From JASFTV01 sp050050615 (lineage in GTDB: Bacteria; Desulfobacterota; DSM-4660; Desulfatiglandales; HGW-15): a DNA stretch of 11,774 nt. The translations under genes and the position numbers were made by a program. The notes under the pieces are model-generated. The model worked only from the letters and a program-made list of their open reading frames with translations, was not told where the DNA came from and ran no database searches. The stretch spans positions 1-11,774 of the forward strand of contig JASFTV010000087.1 of the NCBI GenBank assembly GCA_050050615.1. Reading direction: 5' to 3'. Positions 6,133 through 11,774 of this stretch are shown here, piece by piece (the first letter of the stretch is position 1; every line of letters begins with the position of its first letter).

Positions 6133-6798
6133 ATGACAACGAACCAGACTTCAGGGACAAGGAATCAGGCGACGCCCGAGGATCGCATCCTTGCAGCAGC
6201 AACCGAGGAATTTGCGAGCAATGGCTTCTTCGGAGCGCGCACCCAAGCCATTGCAGATGCTGCCGGAGTGAACAAGGCGATGCTCCATTATTATTTCCGT
6301 TCCAAGGAGAACCTTTACAGTCAGGTCATCAAGGCGGCCTTCGAAAGAATTCTCACCCAGGTCAGAGAGGCCTGGCTTGCCAAGGGACCCCTCACCACCC
6401 GTCTACAAGGCGTCGTGGACTCATACATGGATACTTACGAAAAAAATCCAGGATTCATAAAGATCATCTTGCGGGAGGTTGTGGACGGCGGCGAGCGCTT
6501 TCGGAAGTCTTTCAAGGAACTTCATGAGAGCGACGCATTGAACTCGGGCTTCACCCCCATAGACCTCGTCCGTCGTGTGGCCGAAGAATTGGGCCTGAGC
6601 TCTGTAGAAGCGATCCATTTGATTGTTAATCTGGTCGGTATGTGCGTAATCAGTTTCATAAGCCCTCCCCTTCTGGAGCATTTGCTAGACTTCGATGTCT
6701 CGGACTTCGAGGGCTTCCTTAAGCAGCGGCGAATCGCTATTAAGGCCATGGTCCTCGCCTATGCTGGCACCATCATAGGACATACCAAGAAGGAGTGA
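6133..6798 (+). CDS. TetR family transcriptional regulator
   Basis: A 221-residue TetR-type DNA-binding regulator. The N-terminal domain has the family pattern: RILAAATEEFASNGFFGART (18-37), then the helix-turn-helix TQAIADAAGVNKAMLHYYFRSK (37-58), followed by ENLYSQVI. Residues 80-215 form the all-helical ligand-binding and dimer domain, which I cannot assign to a subfamily or ligand. As first gene of an exporter operon it most likely represses that operon until a substrate binds, as CecR does for the E. coli ybh genes; this is an inference from context. The ATG at 6133 follows AGAGGA by five bases, and the reading frame ends in AAGGAG, which serves as ribosome-binding site for the next gene 3 bp downstream. 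Confidence 0.92.
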   Translation: MTTNQTSGTRNQATPEDRILAAATEEFASNGFFGARTQAIADAAGVNKAMLHYYFRSKENLYSQVIKAAFERILTQVREAWLAKGPLTTRLQGVVDSYMDTYEKNPGFIKIILREVVDGGERFRKSFKELHESDALNSGFTPIDLVRRVAEELGLSSVEAIHLIVNLVGMCVISFISPPLLEHLLDFDVSDFEGFLKQRRIAIKAMVLAYAGTIIGHTKKE

Positions 6799-6801
6799 GA
6801 C

Positions 6802-7974
6802 ATGAAGCGAAGCAAGATTCCTGCTCTCCTTTTCCCGCTTCTCGCGGTTGCGGGATTGGTTTACTATTTGGGCTATTATCGTGCCACCCCCGCGGACACC
6901 GATATCATGGCCTCGGGCCACATTGAGGTTACCGAGGTAGACATGAGTTTTCGTCTCCCTGGACATGTAGCCCGAATACTGGTTGATGAAGGCGACCCGG
7001 TCAAAAACGGTGATCCCCTTGCCGAACTCGAGCAAGAAATTCTCAAAGCGCGGCGCGAGCAGGCTGCCGCACGGGTCAAAGAGCTCGAAGCAAGGCAGGC
7101 CTCCTTGTCGCTGGCCATCAAGATCAAGGAGGAGGTCTTAAGTGCTGAAGTCAAGCGGGCCAAGGCCGGGGTATCCGCGGCAGATGCCCGTTACCGAAGT
7201 CTCAAGACGGGCTCCAGGGCAGAAGAGATCGCTGAGGCCGCTGCGGCTCGGAACAGGGCAAAAACAGAGTGGGAAAATCGAGAGCGTGACTATCAGAGGA
7301 TGAAGAGCCTTTATGAACGCCATATCATCTCAGTCAGTCAGTATGATGCGGCCCGAACCAGCGCAGAGGCCGCCCGGGCCGCCTATGAGGCGGCAGAAGA
7401 GCGTTACAAGCTGGTCAAGGCCGGACCTCGTCAGGAGACGATCTTGGAGGGGCAAGCCAACCTCATCGGTTCTGATGCGGCGCTCAGAGCGGCCGAAGCC
7501 GGGCGCCGGGAAGTGGAGAAGATGAAACACGACCTCAAGGCCCTTCAAGCTCAAACGCAGCAGTCTAGGGCCATGTTGACCGTAGCCGAAGATGATCTGG
7601 CCAAAGCCCGTCTTTACGCTCCCTTTGATGGGTTCGTGACGGTCAAGGATGTGGAAGAAGGGGAATTTGTTCAAGCGGGTAGCCCCGTCCTGACCCTGGC
7701 CCGGTTGAACAGGGTTTGGGTGAAGACCTATGTGCCCGAGACACAACTGGGAAGGATCTATCTCGGACAAAAGGCAGAGGTTATTTCGGACAGCTTTCCA
7801 GGGAAAGCTTATCCGGGCACGGTCACCTACATCTCGCCTGAAGCCGAATTTACACCAAAGAATGTCCAGACCAAGGAAGAGCGTGTCAAGCTGGTCTATC
7901 GCCTCAAAGTGACCCTGGAAAACCCCAAACAGGAACTGAAGGCAGGTATGCCGGTGGATGTTGTTTTGAGGTGA
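6802..7974 (+). CDS. HlyD/YbhG-like periplasmic adaptor of an ABC exporter
   Basis: A 390-residue membrane fusion protein. An N-terminal hydrophobic anchor (about 7-25) is followed by a first half-lipoyl motif (VDEGDPVKNGDPLAEL, 61-76), a long coiled coil (about 78-268), the second half-lipoyl segment (LYAPFDGFVTVKDVEEGEFV, 271-290) and beta-barrel domains (about 300-390). The stretch EFTPKNVQTKEERVKLVY (349-366) is typical of YbhG-like adaptors. It would bridge the inner-membrane ABC-2 pump to an outer-membrane channel, which is not coded in this window. Two similar segments in the coiled coil, SLKTGSRAEEI (133-143) and LVKAGPRQETI (204-214), suggest repeat units of the hairpin. The start has AAGGAG overlapping the tetR stop, six bases from the ATG. 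Confidence 0.92.
   Translation: MKRSKIPALLFPLLAVAGLVYYLGYYRATPADTDIMASGHIEVTEVDMSFRLPGHVARILVDEGDPVKNGDPLAELEQEILKARREQAAARVKELEARQASLSLAIKIKEEVLSAEVKRAKAGVSAADARYRSLKTGSRAEEIAEAAAARNRAKTEWENRERDYQRMKSLYERHIISVSQYDAARTSAEAARAAYEAAEERYKLVKAGPRQETILEGQANLIGSDAALRAAEAGRREVEKMKHDLKALQAQTQQSRAMLTVAEDDLAKARLYAPFDGFVTVKDVEEGEFVQAGSPVLTLARLNRVWVKTYVPETQLGRIYLGQKAEVISDSFPGKAYPGTVTYISPEAEFTPKNVQTKEERVKLVYRLKVTLENPKQELKAGMPVDVVLR
7969..7974 (+). promoter_or_regulatory. Ribosome-binding site fixing the first ATPase start
   Basis: AGGTGA overlaps the adaptor stop codon and lies five bases before the ATG at 7980. It favours that ATG over the in-frame GTG at 7971, which is itself part of this site. Confidence 0.55.
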
Positions 7975-7979
7975 GAACC

Positions 7980-8912
7980 ATGGCGATCGTGGAGGTTGAG
8001 AACCTGTCCCGCACCTTCGGCACGATGAAGGCTTTAGACGGCCTGACTTTCTCCGTGGAAGAAGGTGAAATATTCGGCCTCGTTGGCCCGGACGGCTCTG
8101 GAAAGACCACATGCCTCCGTATCCTGTGCGGTTTGATGAGACCTACAGCCGGGAAGGCATTTGTACTGGGCCGTAATGTGGCTGCGGATCCAGAGGACGT
8201 TAAGCCTGATATAGGCTACATGGCACAGCCAGCCGGTCTTTATGAAGATCTTACCGTAAGTGAGAACGTCTCGTTTTATGCTGACCTCTATGAAGTCCCT
8301 CAATCGCAGTATGTGCAGCGCATGAGACGCCTTCTGGCATTTTCAGGCCTTGAGCCCTTCACTGACCGCCTTTTTCGTCACCTCTCGGGCGGTATGAAGC
8401 AGAAGGTGGGCTTGACCTGCGCCCTGATTCACACACCCAAGGTGCTCTTCTTGGATGAGCCCACAAACGGTGTTGATCCTGTATCGCGCCGTGACTTCTG
8501 GAAGATTCTTTACGAACTGAGGAGAGAAAAGGTGACTATTGTCGTTGCCTCGACCTACCTGGACGAAGCTGACCGCTGCCATCGCATTGCCGTGTTTGAC
8601 CAAGGACGTGTCCGGTTGGTCATGGAACCTCAGGCTATGCGGCGGCTCCTTAGAGGCCAATTGTTCAATCTCACGGTCTCTGAGCGTCGCAAGGCCCTCA
8701 AGTATCTCAAGACCGAGACGCAAGTCTTAAACCCCAGCATTTTCGGCGCTGGCATTCATTTCTCCCTTTCGGATGAGGCCGATTTGGACCGTGTAAAGGC
8801 AGGCTTGGCCTCCATCGGCCTGAGCTCTTTTCATGTGGAGAGGATTCAGCCGAGCCTCGAGGACGTTTACCTCTCTCTTGTGGAAGAAAAAGGCGGAGGT
8901 GAGGGGCAGTGA
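7980..8912 (+). CDS. ABC transporter ATPase, equivalent to the N-terminal half of YbhF
   Basis: A 310-residue nucleotide-binding subunit. Walker A is GPDGSGKT (36-43), Q-loop Gln83 (YMAQ), signature LSGGM (135-139), Walker B VLFLDE (155-160) and D-loop GVDP (164-167). GPDG instead of the usual GPNG also marks the first half of E. coli YbhF. The H-loop histidine is replaced by Thr192 (ASTYLDEAD), so its own ATP site is probably weak. The last 100 residues form a C-terminal accessory domain ending in PSLEDVYLSL, common in this exporter class. It should pair with the next gene product to power export through the two ABC-2 permeases. I chose the ATG at 7980; a GTG at 7971 would add three residues. 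It lies 5 bp after the adaptor and overlaps the next ATPase by 4 bp. Confidence 0.9.
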   Translation: MAIVEVENLSRTFGTMKALDGLTFSVEEGEIFGLVGPDGSGKTTCLRILCGLMRPTAGKAFVLGRNVAADPEDVKPDIGYMAQPAGLYEDLTVSENVSFYADLYEVPQSQYVQRMRRLLAFSGLEPFTDRLFRHLSGGMKQKVGLTCALIHTPKVLFLDEPTNGVDPVSRRDFWKILYELRREKVTIVVASTYLDEADRCHRIAVFDQGRVRLVMEPQAMRRLLRGQLFNLTVSERRKALKYLKTETQVLNPSIFGAGIHFSLSDEADLDRVKAGLASIGLSSFHVERIQPSLEDVYLSLVEEKGGGEGQ

Positions 8913-9847
8913 GGGCGGCCGTCTACCTCAAGGATGTCGTTAAGCGATTCGGAGATTTTACGGCTGTGGACCGTATCTCCCTTGAGGTCGCCTCAGGCGA
9001 GATCTTCGGTTTTCTGGGCCCCAACGGGGCGGGTAAGTCCACGACAATCCGTCTGCTCTGCGGCCTTCTAAGGCCCTCGTCAGGTGAAGGCAGGGTCCAT
9101 GGTCTGGATATCCTCACCCAAGCTGAAGAGATTAAGGCCAGGCTCGGTTATATGTCCCAGAGATTCTCCCTCTATGATGACCTCCGGGTTGAAGAAAATA
9201 TGCGGTTCTTTGGAGGTATTTACGGTTTGGGTGCCAGGGTCTGTGAAAGGCGGGCCGAAGAGGTTCTCTCTCTTACCGGGCTGAAGAACCGCCGGGACTC
9301 TTTAACAAGGGAACTGCCCAGCGGTCTCAAGCAGCGCCTCGCCCTGGGTTGTGCCCTGCTCCACAGACCCCCGATCATCTTCCTTGATGAACCCACGTCA
9401 GGGGTAGACCCTGGGACAAGGCGGAATTTCTGGGATCTCATATACGCCTTGGCGGACCAAGGGGTCACGATCTTCGTGACCACCCATTACATGGAGGAGG
9501 CTGAGTATTGCAATAGGATTGGCCTGATAAACCGCGGGCAGCTCATCGCTATGGGCTCACCAGCCGAGTTGAAAAACAAATACTTAGCAGGGAGGATCTA
9601 TGAGATTGGGACGAATGATGTTTTGGCCGCAGTAGAGACGCTCGTTGACGCAGATCACGTCCTGGATGCGGCTGTTTTTGGCCGCACCCTTCATGTTCGA
9701 CTGACCCAAGACGCTAAGGCAGAAGTCTACCTGCCGCCAATCCTGTCGGCCTCAGGCCTCGTGATCGACCAGATCAAGCCGATAGAGCCCACTTTGGAAG
9801 ACGTTTTTGTAGCGTTGGTTGGCCATAAACCCGGGGAGGACGCATGA
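8909..9847 (+). CDS. ABC transporter ATPase, equivalent to the C-terminal half of YbhF
   Basis: A 312-residue nucleotide-binding subunit. Walker A is GPNGAGKS (37-44), Q-loop Gln84 (YMSQ), Walker B IIFLDE (156-161), D-loop GVDP and H-loop His193 (VTTHYMEEAE). The signature is LPSGL (136-140) rather than LSGGQ, as in the second half of E. coli YbhF (LPLGF). So this subunit has an intact Walker and H-loop but a degenerate signature, the mirror image of its neighbour. The C-terminal domain ends in PTLEDVFVAL. The start must be the GTG at 8909, which overlaps the previous stop (GTGA) and follows GGAGGTGA; the first downstream ATG would remove the Walker A motif. The gene overlaps the permease by 4 bp (ATGA), indicating translational coupling and equal dosage. 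Confidence 0.9.
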   Translation: MRAAVYLKDVVKRFGDFTAVDRISLEVASGEIFGFLGPNGAGKSTTIRLLCGLLRPSSGEGRVHGLDILTQAEEIKARLGYMSQRFSLYDDLRVEENMRFFGGIYGLGARVCERRAEEVLSLTGLKNRRDSLTRELPSGLKQRLALGCALLHRPPIIFLDEPTSGVDPGTRRNFWDLIYALADQGVTIFVTTHYMEEAEYCNRIGLINRGQLIAMGSPAELKNKYLAGRIYEIGTNDVLAAVETLVDADHVLDAAVFGRTLHVRLTQDAKAEVYLPPILSASGLVIDQIKPIEPTLEDVFVALVGHKPGEDA

Positions 9848-10977
9848 GCATCCGAAGAATCAAGGCACTCACCAAGAAAGAGTTTATCCAAATGAGCCGG
9901 GATATCCGCAGCCTTATGGGCGCCCTCTTTATTCCGTTGCTCATGATTTTTCTCTTTGGTTACGCCCTGAGCCTGGACGTAGATCGCATTCCCATCCTGA
10001 TTCTGGACCGGGACAAGACACCTGTCTCCCGGGAATTTACGCACCTGCTGACAGATTCAAGATTTTTCGCGTTGGTCAGATACCTGGACCGCGAAACAGA
10101 GATGGACTTCGCTTTGGCGCGGGGTGAAGCGCTTATGGCACTCATCGTCCCCAACGGGTTTGCCTCCCGTATCAAGCAGGGCGTTAAGGCGCCGATCCAG
10201 GCTGTTTTCGATGGCTCAGACTCTAACACGGCCACAATCGCAGTAGGCTATCTCAAGGCCTTGGCTGCCGGCTTCGACATCGCCCTCCAAGAGAAGCGGT
10301 TGCGACGGGCTGGACTCAAAATGGTGGCTATGCCCCTTGAGGGGCGCATCAGAGTCTGGTTCAACCCGGAACTGAAGAGCAAGAATTTCATTATTCCAGG
10401 GCTCACCGCAGTCATTATGATGGCCATCGGTACGCTCATGACGGCGCTGAGTGTGTCCAGGGAAAAGGAGACCGGCACTTTGGAACAACTCATCTCCACG
10501 CCCATTTCAAGCCTGGAGCTGCTCGTGGGCAAACTTCTGCCTTACCTTGCGGTCGGCCTCATTGACCTGGCCCTTGTGGTAGGCGCCGGTGTTCTAATCT
10601 TCGGGGTTCCATTTCGCGGCAGTTATCTCCACCTTCTTCTGACGGCGCTCATCTTTTTGATCGGGACCCTGTCCTGGGGGCTCTTCATCTCGGTGATCTC
10701 CAAAAGTCAGCTTCAGGCTGGTCAACTAGCTGTGATCAGTGCGTTCCTACCCTCGTTTCTTCTCTCCGGGTTTATCTACCCCATCGAAAACATGCCTCTG
10801 GTGCTTCAGGTGATTACCATCGTTGTTCCGGCACGGTATTTCGTGGAAATCCTTAAAGGGCTCTTCCTACAGGGTGTGGGCTACTCGGTTCTCTGGCCCC
10901 AGGTCGTGGCCCTGCTCATCTATGCTGTGTTGGTCCTGAACTTGGCCAGAAAACGATTCACAAAGAGGCTCTTGTAA
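9844..10977 (+). CDS. ABC-2 type permease, YbhS-like
   Basis: A 377-residue inner-membrane permease of the ABC2_membrane_3 type. The N-terminus is cytoplasmic with KKEFIQMSRD (11-20), an amphipathic coupling helix. TM1 is at about 26-44, followed by a large extracytoplasmic domain (46-178) that includes FDGSDSNTA (122-130) and VWFNPELKSKNFIIPG (171-186). A group of further spans follows at about 183-203, 229-254, 262-284, 293-313 and 350-367. The cytoplasmic SREKETGTLEQLISTPI loop (205-221) is the family hallmark. The pattern DGSxxNTA and RxWFNP matches E. coli YbhS. It should form a heterodimeric channel with the next gene product and export a drug-like or hydrophobic compound; the substrate cannot be told from sequence. 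The length is normal for the family, and the start overlaps the ATPase stop (ATGA). Confidence 0.92.
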   Translation: MSIRRIKALTKKEFIQMSRDIRSLMGALFIPLLMIFLFGYALSLDVDRIPILILDRDKTPVSREFTHLLTDSRFFALVRYLDRETEMDFALARGEALMALIVPNGFASRIKQGVKAPIQAVFDGSDSNTATIAVGYLKALAAGFDIALQEKRLRRAGLKMVAMPLEGRIRVWFNPELKSKNFIIPGLTAVIMMAIGTLMTALSVSREKETGTLEQLISTPISSLELLVGKLLPYLAVGLIDLALVVGAGVLIFGVPFRGSYLHLLLTALIFLIGTLSWGLFISVISKSQLQAGQLAVISAFLPSFLLSGFIYPIENMPLVLQVITIVVPARYFVEILKGLFLQGVGYSVLWPQVVALLIYAVLVLNLARKRFTKRLL

Positions 10978-11774
10978 TGCGATTGCTGTTGCTCAGAGTC
11001 AAAGTGCTTCTGTTCAAGGAATTCCTCCAAGCAATGCGGGACCCCCGACTCAGGGTTCTTATTGTCCTTCCCCCGCTCGTCCAGTTGGTCGCTTTCGGGT
11101 ACGCAGCCAACCTCGATCTCAAAAATATCCCCATAGCCTTATATGACGAGGACAATTCAACCATTTCCCGGGAAATCGCATTCGCTTTCTCTTCTTCAGG
11201 ATACTTCAAGTTCGTCGCCGCCGTCAAAAGCCCTGATGAGATGACTGAGCTCATCGACAAAGGCACGGCCAAGGCTGCGCTGCACTTTGGAACTGACTTG
11301 GCTGCCCGGGTGGAGAGCGGCCGGACGGCGTTGATCCAGGTCATCGTAGCCGGGACAAACTCCAACACGGCATCCCTTGTCCAGAGTTACTCCAGGCAAA
11401 TCATCGAGAGGTTCAACCGGGCCAGGCTCGAGAGACGCCTTGACCAGAATCCGTCTCTGAGAAAGGTCCTTCCGGCTGGGCCGGATGGCATTATCCGGCC
11501 TGAGATCCGGATCTGGTACAACACATCGCTCCTGTCCAGGAACTTCTATGTTCCCGGCATTATCGCCTTGGTCATCATGGTATCCACCCTGAACCTGACC
11601 GCCATGGCGGTGGTTCGGGAAAAGGAAGTCGGTACCATGGAACAGATCATGGTCACGCCCATCAGGCCGGTCGAGTTTATCCTCGGCAAAACCATTCCTT
11701 TCGCCCTGATCGGCAATATTCAGGTAGCCTTGGTCACCAGTGTCGGGGTATTTTGGTTTGGCGTACCCATGAGA
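10977..11774 (+). CDS. ABC-2 type permease, YbhR-like, cut by the right edge
   Basis: An open frame of 266 codons without a stop, running off the window. It starts at an ATG sharing one base with the previous stop (TAATG). The reading begins MRLLLLRVKVLLFKEFLQAM, has TM1 at about residues 27-45, and a large extracytoplasmic region with AGTNSNTAS and RIWYNTSLLSRNFYVPG. The second membrane span then starts (IIALVIMVSTLNLTAMAVV), followed by the hallmark VREKEVGTMEQIMVTPI. It is a paralogue of the preceding permease with the same plan, corresponding to YbhR as last member of the ybhGFSR order. The missing part should hold the remaining membrane spans, about 100-110 residues. No frameshift or stop is seen in the visible part. 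Confidence 0.9.
   Translation, partial: MRLLLLRVKVLLFKEFLQAMRDPRLRVLIVLPPLVQLVAFGYAANLDLKNIPIALYDEDNSTISREIAFAFSSSGYFKFVAAVKSPDEMTELIDKGTAKAALHFGTDLAARVESGRTALIQVIVAGTNSNTASLVQSYSRQIIERFNRARLERRLDQNPSLRKVLPAGPDGIIRPEIRIWYNTSLLSRNFYVPGIIALVIMVSTLNLTAMAVVREKEVGTMEQIMVTPIRPVEFILGKTIPFALIGNIQVALVTSVGVFWFGVPMR

Noticed and set aside
7330..8112. Minus-strand open frame of 260 codons
   Set aside because: It covers the end of the adaptor and the start of the first ATPase on the other strand, both certain genes. Long antisense frames are common in GC-richer genes.

Overview
The window looks like a chromosomal segment of a Gram-negative, probably anaerobic bacterium of the Desulfobacterota (former Deltaproteobacteria). 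The clues are a DUF3786 protein, exported lipoproteins mixing LysM and TPR modules, a cyclase with an N-terminal DRR-type basic repeat, and moderate GC content. This placement is an inference from gene content; no rRNA or other marker gene is present.

Layout. Positions 1-988 are read leftward: the first 27 codons of purE run off the left edge, preceded by a 261-bp gap with possible RNA structure and then a DUF3786 gene. A Smr-domain nuclease gene (1163-1825) is read rightward and ends tail to tail with the next leftward operon, overlapping it by 4 bp. That operon (5683 down to 1822) has three tightly packed genes: a membrane class III nucleotidyl cyclase, a NodB-type polysaccharide deacetylase and a LysM/TPR lipoprotein. 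It starts from a strong-looking sigma70-type promoter (TTGACA, 17 bp, TAAAAT) whose -10 lies inside a perfect palindrome.

After a 449-bp divergent intergenic region, a rightward operon fills the rest of the window (6133 to beyond 11774). It encodes a TetR regulator, a HlyD-type periplasmic adaptor, two ABC ATPases and two ABC-2 permeases, the last cut by the right edge. Gene order and motifs match the E. coli ybhG-ybhF-ybhS-ybhR exporter, which is also controlled by a TetR protein (CecR/YbiH). Here the fused double ATPase YbhF is two separate genes. All junctions are a few bases or overlapping, so the genes are probably co-transcribed. A promoter (TTGACA, 17 bp, TATTAA) followed by an imperfect palindrome just ahead of tetR suggests autoregulation of the whole operon.

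I see no CRISPR array, insertion sequence, tRNA or rRNA. The most interesting points are the paired degeneracy of the two ATPases (one canonical and one degenerate composite ATP site), a CxxCH haem-attachment motif in the LysM/TPR lipoprotein, the linkage of a cyclase to two cell-envelope proteins, and the possible structured RNA ahead of purE. None of these amounts to a proven new system.
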